Source: Cephalotus follicularis (taxonomy: Eukaryota > Streptophyta > Magnoliopsida > Oxalidales > Cephalotaceae). Taken from it: a stretch of DNA of 64,000 nt. Of this stretch, positions 48,801 to 63,200 are shown piece by piece; the first letter of the stretch is position 1, and every line of letters starts with the position of its first letter. The stretch spans positions 23,307-87,306 of the forward strand of contig BDDD01001950.1 of NCBI GenBank assembly GCA_001972305.1. Reading direction: 5' to 3'. The notes under the pieces are model-generated. The model was not told where the DNA came from and ran no database searches. It saw only the letters and a program-made list of their open reading frames with translations. The position numbers and the translations under genes are program-made.

Positions 48801-51800
48801 ATATTTCATTCCTAAGTGCAAAACATAAGGACCTTGGCTCCTGGAAGGCCAAATGACTTTCATATGTGCCAAGGGTGAAGTGTTTGAGATAAGGGATGGT
48901 CAAATTGCCATGCTAAATGCCAAACATGAGGCTCTTCACTTTCGGGATCCCAAATGCCCTTCTTATGTGCCTTGGTAAAGAGTTTTGCTTAAGAAATGCA
49001 TAAATTGCCTCCCTCAATGCCAAAAATGAAGTCATGACTTCTAGAAGGCTAAATGACCTTCTTATGTGTCAAGGGTGAAGTGTTTTACTGAATGAAGGCT
49101 TAAATTGACTTTCTAGACACCAAAGATGAGTCATTTTGTCTCTAGCAGGCCAAATCACTTATATGTGTCACAGTTTAAGTGTTTGAATTAATGAAGACAC
49201 ATATGGACCTTGGCTCCTGGGATGCCAAAAGGCTTTCATATGTGCCAAGGGTGAAGTGTTTTAGTTAAGGAACGGTCAAATTGCCATCCTATGTGCCAAA
49301 CATGAGGTTCTTGGCTTCCAAGTAGCCAAATGCCCTTCATATGTGTCTTGATAAAGAGTTTGACATAAGAAATGCTTAAATTACCTTCTTAAGCGTCAAA
49401 ATTATGGCCATGGCTTCCAGAAGGCTAAAAGACATTCTTTTGTGCCAAAAGTGAAGTGTTTGACTGAATGAAGACTTAAGTTAACTTTATAGACACCAAA
49501 GATGAGTCCTCTGGTCTCTAGAAGTCCAAATCACATATATCTGCCACGGTTTAAATGTTTGGCTTAACAAAGGCACATATTTCCTTCCTAAGTGAAAAAC
49601 ATAAGTACCTTGGCTCTTAGAAGGCCAAATGACTTTCATATGTGCCAAGGGTGAAGTGTTTGGGTGAAGGAATTGTCAAATTGCCATCCTAAATACCAAA
49701 CATGGGGCTCTTTGCTTACAGGAGGCCAAATGCCCTTCTTATGTGCCTTGTTAAAGAGTTTGACTTAAGAAATACTTAAACTGCCTTTCTAAGTGCCAAA
49801 AATGAGGTAATGGATTCCAGAAGACTAAATGACCTTCTTATGTGTGAATGGTGAAGTGTTTGAGTGAATGAAGGCTTAAATTGACTTTCTACACACCAAA
49901 CATGAGTCCTTTTGCCTCTAGTCATCGAAATCACTAATAGGTGCCATGGTTTAAGTGTTTGACCTGACGAAAGCACATATTACCTTCCTATGTGCAAAAC
50001 ATAAGACCTTGGCTCCTAGAAGGCCAAATGACATTCATATGTGCCAATGGTGAAGTGTTTGAGTTAAGGAATGGTCAAATATCCATCCCAAATGTAACAC
50101 ATGATCCTCTTGGCTTCCAAGAGGTCCAATACCCTTCTTATGTGCCTTGGTAAAGAGTTTACCTTAAGAAATGCTTAAATTGCCCTCCTAAGTGCCAAAC
50201 AAGAGGTCGTTACTTCCAGAAGTCTACATGACCTTCTTAAGTACCAATGGTGAAATGTTTGACTGAATGAAGGCTTAAATCGACTTTCATGAGACTAAAC
50301 ATGAGTCCTTTGGCCTCTAGTCGACGAAATCACTTATATGTGCCACGGTTTAAGTGTTTGTCTTAACGAGGGTACATATTACCTTCCTAAGTGTAAAACA
50401 TAAGGACCTTGGCTCCTCGAAGGTTAAATGATCTTCATATGTGCTAAGGGTGAAGTGTTTAAGTTAAGGAATGGTCAAATTGCCATCATAAATGTCAAAC
50501 ATGAGCCTCTTGGCTTCCGAGAGGTTCAATGCCCTTCTTATGTGCCTTGGTAAAGAGTTTGGCTTTAGAAATGCTTAAATTGCCTTCCTAAGTGCCAAGC
50601 AAGAGGCCGTTACTTCCAGAAGGCTAAATTGCCTTCTTAAGTGCCAATGGTGAAGTGTTTGACTGAATGAAGGCTTAAATTGACTTTCTTGACACCAAAC
50701 ATGAGTCCATTGGCCTCTAGTCGGCGAAATCACTTATATGTGCTAAGGGTGAAGTGTTTGAGTTAAGGAATGGTTAAATTTCCATCATAAGTGCTAAAAA
50801 TGAGGCTCTTGCCTTCCAGAATGTCAAATGCACTTCTTATGTGCCTTGGTAAATACTTTGACTTGAGAAATGCTTAAAATGCCTTCCTAAGTGCCAAAAA
50901 TGAGGCCATGGTCCCAGAAGGCTAAATGACCTTCTTATGCGCCACGGGTGAAGTGTTTAATTGAATGAAGGCTTAAACTGACTTTCTAAACACCAAAGAT
51001 GAGTCCTTTGGTCTCTAACTAGCCGAATCACTTATATATGACACGGTTTAAGTGTTTGACTTAACGAAGGCACACATTTCCTTCCTAAGTGAAAAACATA
51101 AGGACCTTGGCTCCTGGAAGGCCAAATGACTTTCATTTGTGCCAAGGGTGAAGTGTTTTAGTTATAGAATGGTCAAATTATCATCAGAAGTTCTAAACAC
51201 GAGGCTCTTGGCTTCCGAGCGACCAAATGCCCTTCTTCTGTGCCTTAGTGTAGAGTTTGACTGAAGAAATGCTTAAATTGCCTTCCTATGTGACAAAAGT
51301 GAGGTCATGGACTCCACAGGGCTAAATTACCTTCTTATGTGGCAATGGTGAAGTGTTTGACTTAATGAAGGCTAAAATTGACTTTCTAGACAACAAACAT
51401 AAGTCCTTTGGCCTCTAGTCGGTGAAATCACTCTTTGACTTAATGATGGCACATATTACCTTCCTAAGTGCAAAACATAAGGGCATTCACTCTTGAAGGC
51501 CAAATGACCTTCATATGTGCCAAGGGTGAAGTGTTTCAGTTGAGGAATGGTCAAATTACCTTCATAAGTTCAAAAACATGAATCTCTTCCCTTCCGGGAG
51601 ATCAAATGCCCTTCCTATGTGTCTTTGTAAAAAGTTTCACTTAAGAAATGCTTAAATTGCCTTCCTAAGTGACAAAAATGAGGCCATGGCTCCCAGAAGG
51701 CCAAATGACCTTTTTATGTTCCACGGGAGTAGTGTTTGACTAAATGAAAGCTTAAATTGACTTTCTAGACACCAAAGATGAGTCCTTTGGTCTCTAACAG

Positions 51801-54800
51801 GACGAATCAATTATGTGTGTCACGGTATAAGTGTTTGACATAACGAAGGCACATATTTCCTTCCTAAGTGAAAAACATAAGGACCTTGGCTTCTGGATGG
51901 CCAAATGACTTTCATATGTGCCAAGGGTGAAGTGTTTGAGTTAAGGGATTGTCAAATTGCCATCCTAAGTGCCAAACATGAGGCTTTTGGCCTCCAGGAG
52001 GCCAAATGCCCTTCTTATGCGTGTTGGTAAAGAGTTTGACTTTCTTATGTGCCAATGGTGAAGTGTTTGATTGAATGAAGGCTTAAATTGACTTTCTAGA
52101 CAACAAACATAAGTCCTTAGGCCACTAGCTAGCCGAATCACTTATTTGTGACACAGTTTAAGTGTTTGACATAACGAAGGCACATATTTCCTTCCTAAGT
52201 GCAAAACATAAGGACCTTTGTTCCTGGAAGGCCAAATGACCTTCATATGTGCCAAGGGGGAAGTTTTTCAGTGAAGGAATGATCAAATTTCCATCCTAAG
52301 TCCTAAACATGAGGATCTTGGCTTTCAGGAGGTCAAATGCCCTTCTTATGTGCCTTGGTAAAGACTTTGACTTAAGAAATGCTTAAATTGCCTTCTTAAG
52401 TGTAAAAAATGACATCATGCCTTAGAAAAGGCCAAAAGACCTTCTTATGTGCCAATGGTGAAGTGTTTGACTGATTGAAGGATTTTAAATTGACTTTCTA
52501 GATACCAAACATGAGTCCTTTGGCCTCTAGAAGGCAAAATCACTTATATGTGCCACGGTTTAAATGATTGACTTAACGAAGGCATATATTTCCTTCCTAA
52601 GAGCAAAACATAAGGACCTTGGCTTCTAGAAGGCCAAATGACTTTCATATGTACCACGGGTGAAGTGTCTGAGTTACGGAATGGTCAAATTGCCATCCTA
52701 AGTGCCAAAGATGAGGCTCTTGGTTTCCTGGAGGACAAATGCCCTTCTTATGTGCCTTGGTAAAGAGTTTGACTTGAGAAATGCTTAAATTGCCTTCGTA
52801 AGTGCCAAAAATGAGGCAATGGTTTCTAGAAGGATAAGTGACCTTCTTAAGTGCCAACGGTGAAGTATTTTACTGAATGAAAGCTTAAATTGACTTTCTA
52901 GACACCAAAGATGATTCCTATGGTCTCCAGCAGAATAATCACATGTATGTGCCACAGTTTAAGTGTTTGACATAACGAAGGCACATATTTCCTTCCTAAG
53001 TGCAAAACATAAGGACATTGCCTCCTAGAAGGCCAATTGACCTTCATATGTGTCAAGGGTGAAGTTTTTGAGTTAAGGAATGGTCAAATTGCCATACTAA
53101 GTGCCAAACATGAGGGTCCTGGCTTCCGGGAGGCCAAATGCCCTTCTTATGTGCCTTGGTAAAGACTTTGACTGAGGAAATACTTAAATTACCTTCCTTT
53201 GTGCCAAAAATGAGGTCATGCCTTCCCGAAGACTAAATGACATTCTTATGTGCCAATGGTAAAGTGTTTGACTGAATGAAGGCTTAAACTGACTTTCTAG
53301 ACACCAAACATGAGTCCTTTGGCCTCTAGCAGATGAAATCACTTATATGTGCCACGGTTTAAATGTTTCACTTAACGAAAGCACATATTTCCTTCCAAAG
53401 AGTAAAACATAAGGACCTTGGCTTCTGGATGGCCAAATGACTTTCATATGTGCCAAGGGTGAAGTGTTTGAGTTAAGGGATTGTAAAATTGCCATCCTAA
53501 GTGCCAAACATGAGGCTCTTGGCCTCCAGGAGGCCAAATGCCCTTCTTATGCGCGTTGGTAAAGAGTTTGACTTAAGAAATGCTTAAATTGCCTTCCTAA
53601 GTGCCAAAACTGAGGCCATGGCTTCCAGAAGTTTAAATGACCTTTTTATATACCAAAGGCTGAATTTCACTTTCTAGACACCGAAGATGAGTCCTTTGCT
53701 CTCTAGCAGGACAAATCACTTATAAGTGCCACGATTGAAGTGTTTGACTTAACAAAGTCACATATTTCCTTCTTAGGTGCAAAACATAAGGATCTTGGCT
53801 CCTAGAAGGCCAACTCACTTTCATATATTCAAGGGGTGAAGTGTTTAAGTTAAGGAATTGTCAAATTATTGTCCTAAGTGCTACATTAGGCTCTTGGCTT
53901 CCTGGAAGGCCAAATGCCCTTCTTATGCTCCTTTGTAAAGAGTTTGTCATAAGAAATGCTTAAATTGTGTTCCCAAGTGCCAAAAATGAGGCCATAGCTT
54001 CTAGAAGGCTAAACGAAATTCTTATGTGCCAAGGGTGAAGTGTTTGACTGAATGAAGGCTTAAATTAACTTTCTAGATGCCAAAGATGAGTCCTTTGGTC
54101 TTTAACAGGCCAAATCACTTATATGTGCAACAGTTTAAGTGTTTGACTTAATGAAGGCACATATTTCCTTCCTAAGTGCAAAACATAAGGACCTTAGCTC
54201 CTGGAAGGCCAAATGACTTTCATATGTGCCAAGGGTGAAATGTTTGAGTTATGAAATGGTCAAATTGCCATCCTAAGGGCCAAACATGAGGCTCTTCAAT
54301 TTCGGCAGTCCAAATGCCCTTCTTATGTGCCTTGGCAAAGAGTTTTACTTAAGAAATGCATCAATTGCCTTCCTGAGTGCCAAAAATGAGATCATGGCTT
54401 CCAGAATGCTAAATGACCTTCGTATGTGTCATGGGTGAAGTGTTTCTCTGAATGAAGGCTTAAATTGACTTTTTAGACACCAAAGATGAGTCATTTGGTC
54501 TCTAGCAAGCCAAATCACTTATATGTGCCACCGTTTAAGTGTTTGAATTAATGAAGGCACATATTTCCTTTCTCAGTGCAAAACATAAGGACCTTGGCTC
54601 CTAGAATGCCAAAAGACTTTCATATGTGCCAAGGGTGAAGTTTTTTAGTTAAGGAACGGTCAAATTGCCATCCTAAGTGCCAAACATGAGGCTCTTGGCT
54701 TCCGGGAGGCCAAATGACCTTCATATGTGCCTTCATACAGTCTTTGACTTAAGAAATGTTCAAATTGCCTTCCTAAGCGTCAAAATTATGGCCATGGCTT

Positions 54801-55234
54801 CTAGAAGGCTAAATGACCTTCTTTTGTGGCAAGGGTGAAGTTTTTGACTAAATGAAGGCTTAATTTGACTCTCTAGACACCAAAGATGAGTCCTATGGTC
54901 TCTAGCAGGCTAAATCACTTATATGTGCCACGGTTTCAAGGGTTGACTTGACAAAGGCACATATTTCCTTCCTAAGTGAAAAACATAAGAACCTTGGCTC
55001 CTAGAAGATCGAATGACCTTCATATGTGCCAAGGGTAAAGTATTTGAGTGAAGTAGTTGTCAAATTGCCATGCTTAGTACCAAACATGGCGCTGTTGGCT
55101 TATAGGAGGTCAAATGTCCTTCTTATGTGCCTTGGTAAAGAGTTTGACTGAAGAAATTCTTAAACGACCTTCCTAAGTACCAAAAATGCGGTCATGACTT
55201 TCAGAAGAGTAAATGACCTTCTTATGTGCCAGTG

Positions 55235-56084
55235 GTGAAGTGTTTGACAGAATGAAGGCTTAAATTGACTTTCTAGAGACCAAACGTGAATCGTTTTGCC
55301 TCTAGTCGTTGAAATCACTTATATGTGCCGTGGATTAAGTGTTTGACTTAACGAAGGCACATATTACCTTCCTATGTGCAAAACATAAAGACCTTGGCTC
55401 CTGGAAGGCCAATTGACCTTCATATGTGCCAAGTCTGAAGTGTTTGAGTTAAGGAATGGTCAAATTGCCATCCTAAATGTCAAACATGAGCGTCTTGGAT
55501 TCCGAGAGGTCCAATGCCCTTCTTATGTGCCTTGGTACAGAGTTTTCATGAGGAATTTCTTTAATTGCCTTCCTAAGTGCCACAAAAGAAGCTGTTACTT
55601 CCAGAAAGCTAAATGACCTTCTTATATGCCAATGGTGAAGTGTTTGACTGAATGAAGGCTTAAAGTGACTTTCTTTACAGCAAACATGAGTCCTTTGGCT
55701 TCCAGTCGGCAAAATCACTTATATGTGCCACGATTTAAGTTTTAGACTTAACAAGGGCACATATTACCTTTATAAGTGCAAAACATAAGGATTTTGGCTC
55801 CTGGAAAGCCAACTGTCCTTCAAATGTGCTAAGGGTGAATTGTTTGAGTTAAGGAATGGTCAAATTTCCATCATAAGTGCCAAACATGAGGCTCTTGCCC
55901 ACCGAAAGGTCAAATGCCCTTAATATGTGTGTTGGTAAAGAGTTTGACTTAAGAAATGCTTAAAATGCCTTCGTAAGTGCAAAAAATGAGGCCATGGTCC
56001 CAGAAGGCTAAATGACCTTCTTATGTGCGACGGGTGAAGTGTTTAACAGAATGAAGGCTTAAGCTGACTTTCTAGAGACCAAAT
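55235..56084. repeat. 850-bp tandem duplication, copy a
   Basis: GTGTTTGACAGAATGAAGG and the unusual C variant TTCTAGAGACCAAACGTGA (55271) reappear exactly 850 bp downstream (56121). Also shared are CTAGTCGTTGAAATC, GCCAAGTCTGAA and CTTGCCCAC. Confidence 0.85.
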
Positions 56085-56934
56085 GTGAAGTGTTTGACAG
56101 AATGAAGGCTTAAATTGACTTTCTAGAGACCAAACGTGAGTCGTTTTGCCTCTAGTCGTTGAAATCACTTATATGTGCCATGGATTAAGTGTTTGAATTA
56201 ACGAAGGCACATATTACCTTCCTACATGCAAAACATAAGGACCTTGGCTCCTGGAAGGCCAATTGACCTTCATATGTGCCAAGTCTGAATTGTTTGAGTT
56301 AAGGAATGGTCAAATTGCCATCCTAAATGTCAAACATGAGCCTCTTGGATTCCGAGAGGTCCAATGCCCTTCTTATGTGCCTTGGTACAGAGTTTTCCTG
56401 AGGAATTTCTTTAATTGCCTTCCTAAGTGCCACAAATGAGGCCGTTACTTCCAGAAAGCTAAATGACCTTCTGATATGCCAATGGTGAAGTGTTTGACTG
56501 AATGAAGGCTTACATTGACTTTCTTTACACCAAACAAGAGTCCTTTCGCTTCTAGTCGGCAAAATCACTTATATGTGCCACGGTTTAAGTTTTAGACTTA
56601 ACAAGGGCACATATTACCTTTGTAAGTGCAAAACATAAGGATTTTGGCTCCTGGAAAGCCAAATGACCTTCACATGTGCTAAAGGTGAATTGTTTGAGTT
56701 AAGGAATGGTCAAATTTCCATCATAAGTGCCAAACATGAGGCTCTTGCCCACTGGAAGGTCAAATGCCCTTAATATGTGTCTTGGTAAAGAGTTTGACTT
56801 AAGAAATGCTTAAAATGCCTTCGTAAGTGCAAAAAATGAGGCCATGGTCCCAGAAGGATAAATGACCTTCTTATGTGCCATGGGTGAAGTGTTTAACTGA
56901 ATGAAGACTTAAGCTGACTTTCTAGACACCAAAG
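56085..56934. repeat. 850-bp tandem duplication, copy b
   Basis: This is the second copy of 55235-56084. The join, CTAGAGACCAAATGTGAAGT, fuses the first third of a C subunit to the end of a B subunit with GTGAAG as possible microhomology, so subunit phase shifts by about 54 bp there. Confidence 0.85.
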
Positions 56935-59900
56935 ATTAGTCCTTTGGTCTCTAGCTAGCTGAATCACTTATATGTGACACGGTTTAAGTGTTTGACTTAA
57001 CGAAGGCACATATTTCCTTCCTAAGTGCAAAACATAAGGACCTTGTCTCCCGATGGCCAAATGACTTTCAAATGTACCAAGGGCGAAGTGTTTGAGTTAA
57101 CGAATGGTCAAATTATCATCATAAGTGCTAAACATGAACCTCTTGTCTTCCGAGAGGCCAAAGGCCCTTCTTATGTGTCTTGGTAAAGAGTTTGACTGAA
57201 GAAATGCTTAAATTGCCTTCCTAAATGTCAAAATAGAGTTCAGCGCTTCCACAGGGCTAAATTACCTTTTTATGTTCCAATGGTCAAGTGTTTGACTGAA
57301 TGAAGGCTTAAATAGACTTTCTAAAAAACAAACATAAGTCCTTTGGCCTCTAGTCGGTGAAATCACTTATATGTACCACAGTTTAAGTGTTTGATTTAAC
57401 GATGGCACATCTTACCTTCCTAAGTGTAAAACATAAGGACCTTCGCTCCTGGAAGGCCAAATGACCTTCATATGTGCCAAGGGTAAAGTTTTTAAGTTAA
57501 GGAATGGTCAAATTACCTTCCCTAATGTCAAATATGAGACTCTTGGATTTCGGGAGGTGAAATGCCCTTCTTATGTGCCTTGGAAAAGAGTTTGACTTAA
57601 GAAAAGCTTAAATTGCCTTCCTAAGTGCGAAAATAGAGGCCATGGCTTCCAGAAAGCTAAACGACGTTATTGTGTGCCAATGGTGAAGTGTTTGACTGAA
57701 TGAAGACTTAAATTAACCTTGTAGACACCAAAGATGAGTCCTTTGGTCTCTAGTAGGCCAAATCACTTACATGTGCCACAGTTTTAGTGTTTGACTTAAC
57801 GCAGGCACATAATACCTTCCTATGTGTAAAACATAAGGACCTTGGCTCCTGGAAGGCCAAATGACCTTCATATGTGCCAAGGGTGAAGTGTTTGAGTTCA
57901 GGAAATGTCAAATTTCCATCCTAAGTGCCAAACATAAGGCTTTTGGTTTCCGGGAGGCCAAATGCCCTTCTTATGTGTCTTGGTAAAGAGTTTGACTTAA
58001 GGAATACTTAATTTTCCTTCCTAAGTACCAAAAATGAGGTCATGGCTTCTAGACGGATAAATGACCTTCTTATGTGCCAAGGTTGAAGTGTTGACTGGAT
58101 GAAGGATTAAATTGACTTTCTAGACACCAAAGATGAGTCATTTGGTCTCTAGCAGGCCAAATCACTTATATGTGCCACAGTTTAAGTGTTCTACTTAACG
58201 ATGACACATATTTCCTTCCTAAGTGCAAAATACAAGGATCTTGGCTCCTGGAAAGCCAATTGACTTTCATATGTGCCAACAGTGAAGTGTTCGAGTTAAG
58301 GAATTGTCAAATTGCCATCCTAAGGTCCAAACATGAGGGTCTAGGCTTCTGGGATCCCAAATGCTTTTTGTATGTGGCTTCGTCAAGAGTTTGACTTAAG
58401 AAATGCTTAAATTGCTTTCCTAATTCCCAAAAATGAGGCATTGGCTTCTAGAACGCTAAATGACCTTCTTATGTGCCAATGGTGAAGTGTTTGACTGAAT
58501 GAAAGCTTAAGTTGACTTTCTAGACACCAAACATGAGTCCTTTGGTCTCTGGGTGACCAAATCCCTTATATATGCCACGGTTTAAGTGTTTTACTTAATG
58601 AAGGCTCATATTTTCATCCTAAGTACAAAACATAAGGTCCTTTGCTCCTGGAAGTCCAAATGTGCTAAGGGTTAAGTGTTTGAGTTAAGGAATGGTCAAA
58701 TTGTCATCCTAAGTGCCAAAAATGAGGCTCTTAGCTTCTGGGAGGCCAAATGCCCTTCTTATGTGCCTTTATAAAGAGTTTGACTTAAGAAATACTTAAA
58801 TTACCTTCATGAGTGCCAAAAATAAGGTCATGGCTTCTAGAAGGTTAAATGGCCTTCTTATGTGTCAAGGGTGATGTGTTTGACTGAATGAAGGTTTAAA
58901 TTGAATTTGTAGACACCAAAAGATGAGTCAATTGGTCTCTAGTAGGCCAAATAACTTATATGGGCCAAGGTTTAAGTGTTTGACTTACCAAAAGCACATA
59001 TTACCTTGCTAAGTGCAAAACATATGGATCTTGGTTTCTGGAAGGCCAAATGACTTTCATATGAGTCAAGGGTGAAGTGTTTGAGCTAAGAAATAGTCTA
59101 ATTGCCATCCTTAGTGCCAAACATTAGGCTTTAGGCTTCCGGCAGTCCAAATACCCTTCATATGTGCCTTGGTAAAGAGTTTGACTTAAGAAATGCTTAA
59201 ATTGACTTCCGAATTGCCAAAAATGAGGCCATGGCTTCTAGAAGGCTGAATGACCTAAATGGACTTTCTTGACACCAAACATGAGTCTTGTGGCCTCTAG
59301 CAGGCCAAATCACTTATATGTACCACGGTTTAAGTGTTTACCTTAAAGCAGGCACGCATTACCTTCCCAAGTGCAAAACATAAGGACCTTAGTTCCTGGA
59401 AGGCCAAATGACTTTTATATGTGCCAAGGATGAAGAGTTTGAGCTAATAAATGGTCAAATTGTCATCCTAAGCGCCAAACATGAGGCTTGGGAGGCCAAA
59501 TGTCCTTCTTATGTGCCTTGGTAAAGTGTTTGACTGAAGAAGTGCTAAAATTACCTTCCTAAGTGCTAAAATTACCTTCCTAAGTTCCAAAATTGAGGCC
59601 ATGGCTTCCTGAAGGCTAAATGACGTCCTTATCTATCAAGGGTGAATTGTTTCACTGAATGACAGCTTAAATAGACTTTCTACGTACGAAAGTTGGTCAT
59701 TTGGTCTCTACCAGGCTAAATCACTTATATGTACCACGGTTTATGTGTTTGACATAATGAAGGAACATATTACCTTGCTAAGTGCAAAACATAAGGACCT
59801 TGGCTCCTGAAAGGCCAAATGACTTTCATATGTGCCAAGGATTAAGTGTTTGAGTTAAGAGATGGTCAAATTGCCATCATTAGTGCCAAAAATGAGGATC

Positions 59901-61093
59901 TGGGCTTCCAGGAGGCCAAACCCCTTTCTTATGTGCCTTGGTAAAGAGTTTGAAGGAAGAAATTCTTAAATTGCTTTCCCAAGTGCAAAAAATGTGCCCG
60001 TGGCTTCCAGAAGGCTAAATGACCTTCTTATGTGCCAAGGGTGAAGTGTTTAGATGAATGATGTCTTAAATTGACTTTCTATATGCCAAAGATGAGTCCT
60101 TTGGTCTATAGCAGGCCAAATGACTTATATGTACCACGGTTTAAGTGTTTTACTTAACATAGGAGCATATTGTCTTCCTAAGTGCAAAACATAAGGACCT
60201 TAGTTCCTGGAAGGCCAAATGACCTTCATATGTGCCAAGAGTTAAGTTTTTCAGTTAAGGAATGGTGAAATTGCCATCATCAGGGCCAAACATGAGGCTC
60301 TTGGCTTTTGGGAGGCCAAATGCCCTTCTTATGTGCCTTGGTAAAGAGTATGACTTAAGAAATGCATAAATTGCATTCCCAAGTGACAAAAATGAGGTCG
60401 TGGCTTCTAGTAGGCTAAGTGAACTTCTTATGTGTCAAGGGTGAAGTGTTTGACTGAATGAAGGCTTAAATTAACTTTCTAGACACCAAAGATGTGTAAT
60501 TTGGTCTCTAGCAGGCCAAATAATTTATATGTGCCACGGTTTAAGTGTTTGAATTAACGAAGTCACATATTTCCTTCCTAAGTGCAAAAGATAACGACCT
60601 TGGCTCCTGCAACACCAAATGACTTTCATATGTGCCAAGGGTGAAGTATTTGAGTTAAGGAATTGTCAAATTTCCATCCTAAGTGCCAAACATGAGACTC
60701 TTGGCTTCCGGGAGGCCAAATGCCCTTCTTATGTGCCTTGGTAATGTCACACCCCGTTTTTCACAAATTACATTGGACAAGCATATATGGTGATATCAGA
60801 AATAAGCAATATAAATATAACCCAGCATTCTCATATAACCATTGGTATACATAAGCGAAAGCAGTCATCTGGATTATAAATCATAATTCATCCGCACGCA
60901 TCCCGTACTATGTGCAGGTACAATCCGACAAGTTATCCTTATACATGAGGAAGTACAACAAAAACTGGGTATGAACCGTTGATTACAATACATAATACAG
61001 TACATCATAACAAAATAACAACCTTAAGATGAATCACAGAAGCTCTCCAAGCTTCAGCAGCAATCTCCAAGGTCTTCGCTTAATCTGAAATTG

Positions 61094-61127
61094 TAGGGGT
61101 TAGCCGTTGTCCTCACTTGGCTAAGTA
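61094..61127 (-). other. LTR block shared with the solo LTR at 35681-38427
   Basis: The minus strand reads ACTTAGCCAAGTGAGGACAA then CGGCTAACCCCTAC, the counterpart of 38022-38056, at an equivalent relative position of the LTR. Confidence 0.7.
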
Positions 61128-61942
61128 GGAAGATAATGCATGCTAAGGAATATATGAATGCAACATGTATGACAGTTTATATTTAAAATAACGTTTAAAT
61201 GTGACAATATATAAGCAATCATGCCAAGTGGCCATAAACAATCCATATGCAAAAATACCGCACAAGGGTACAATCAATCAGTCCAGTGGTTTGTCCGAAG
61301 ACCAGTATTGGGCTCAAGACGTCGCTAACGCCTAGCCTACGTCGAGCCACCTAGCTATCACCCCAACTCCGCTGATGATAGGAGGTAAACAGTGCTGCCG
61401 GCATGTAGCGGGCAGTTAACAATCAAGCTCTGCATTGCAGGCAGTTTTGGTGTGTACTCTAGCCAACTCCTGGCACATAGGACCACCTCCGTTAGCCAGT
61501 GACCTCTGCCATCACTCGACTAATCAACAATATGCATAGACAATCAATTCAATCAGTGCAATTCAATAATAATATTACATATATAAAGAATATTCAATAT
61601 CAAAGTGTTTCTTTAGAAACATATAACATTTCAGTGATCGTACATCTCATATGAGGGAAACGATACCAATACTGTAGTGGTCTCCAGTTTCGGAAACAAA
61701 ACAGTAGGTGCCTCACATAGGAGGAAAATCAGTAGTTCCTTTAAAACAATAGTTTTCATTTGAAATGATAGTTAACTAGGAATTGTGCATATAGCACATA
61801 ATTCGTTTGATCGTTGAAATATAAGTGGTAGTGGTGTTACATAACACCAAAACAGTATATTCTATATGATGGTAGCATATATAGTTCAACAACATCACAA
61901 GACAGTAGCAATTCAATCTATATAATGCATTTTTACCCAGGA

Positions 61943-62057
61943 CAGTCGACTGCTCTCAAGAACAGTCGGCTGCTTTGGTTGAGTAGTCGATTGTTTGTCT
62001 TAACAGTCGACTGGATAGGGTTGAGTAGTCGACTGCCATGAAGAACAGTCGACTGCT
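61943..62057. repeat. Cluster of AGTCGACTG motifs (chromovirus LTR)
   Basis: Six copies of CAGTCGACTGC or near variants (CAGTCGGCTGC, TAGTCGATTGT) lie about 18-22 bp apart. AGTCGACT is a perfect palindrome. The GTCGAC core is shared with the other clusters. Confidence 0.84.
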
Positions 62058-63121
62058 TCTGCCCAGAACATGCAGGCAGTAGCAGCTGTGTAATTTTTCA
62101 ATGTCTAATGCAATCCAATCAATACATGCAATCAAGTAGGAAATAAACATACATGATATGCATAATATATCTTCCATAAACATGTCATTACCCCTACCTC
62201 AATAGCTTATCCCAAGATCAATTGGAATGATCTTTCTCTTTGAGTTTCCAAGACTTTTCACCAACAATCCTTCCAATTCCAGTAGAATATAATCTATACA
62301 TTGCATGCATGTTTACAGACACATGCATTAGTATCAGTAGGTTTCAGTAACTTCTCATGACAACTACAATCCCAATGGTAGTTAATCCTTAGTTCATTAA
62401 GCTTCATAAACACCCTTTTATAATTTCTCTTTGAACTCTATGTCAATATCTTTTGATTCCAGATTCATTGATGTGGACAGAAGGTTTATACATACTTAAG
62501 AGAATCAATGTACATTTATCTTAACAACTAACAACATCTATAACTCGAATTAGAGTTGTTAAATCCTCTAAGCTTCATGTCCATTTTCTTGAACCATATG
62601 CTACTTTCCATATTAATTCTAGAAGATGCTAATCTTTATCCATGTGAACAGACGGTATTAAACATGTTCCTAGTTACATCATTAACAGTACTACTTAAGC
62701 AGGAAGCTCGAATTGGAACTTAGCAGGAGAAGTCCAAGCTTCCAAGTCTCCTTCTTTGAGCTCTCTAAATCCTCCAATGCAAGCTTTCAATAATCCTCCA
62801 GCAATTTCCTCTTCTCTCAGTGTTTTCTAACTCACATCCAGCTTCTGGACAGTTGATATAAAGCTTTGAATTCGCCAGAATCCATTACTCACCCTTCTCT
62901 CATTTCCTTCTCTCTCTCACATGCACCTCTTTTCTTACCTTTTCTCTTCTATTTTGCAGGTTGCATGTCTGCAATCCTTGCAGAGGGAATAGAAGACATG
63001 CAAGGCACTCCCCTTGCATGTTATGGCAGTTGGTAACACGTATTTGACATGCATGCCACAGTTTGAACACTTGTCACCACTATCACTGTGTCTGCCAGAT
63101 GCCTGTTTTGTGCCATTCAAG

Positions 63122-63200
63122 TCAACTGTCTTCGACAGGCAGTCGACTGTCCACTCACGCATCAGACAGTCGACTGTTCCCCTATGACAGTCAGCTGTCG
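63122..63200. repeat. Second cluster of AGTCGACTG motifs (chromovirus LTR)
   Basis: Copies GGCAGTCGACTGTCC, GACAGTCGACTGTTCC and GACAGTCAGCTGTCG, each with an extended palindromic arm (ACAGTCGACTGT), sit near the LTR start in element orientation. Confidence 0.8.

Larger units (their letters stand above)
38428..60744. repeat. Satellite array, block 4
   Basis: This is the longest uninterrupted satellite block, 22.3 kb, with the same ABCD organisation. The B variant AAATTC(G/A)TTCC, one per higher-order unit in block 1, recurs at about 41687, 45094 and 48606 (spacings of about 3.4 and 3.5 kb), so a similar higher-order period continues here with length changes. Rearranged joins: tandem duplication ends at 38550 and 39633, a B/D hybrid at about 43717, scrambled subunits at 48176-48300, a truncated C at about 51430, an A-to-late-B join at about 52040, an out-of-register duplication at about 56085 and a truncated B at about 59255. 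The block ends in an A subunit at CCTTGGTAA. Confidence 0.95.
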
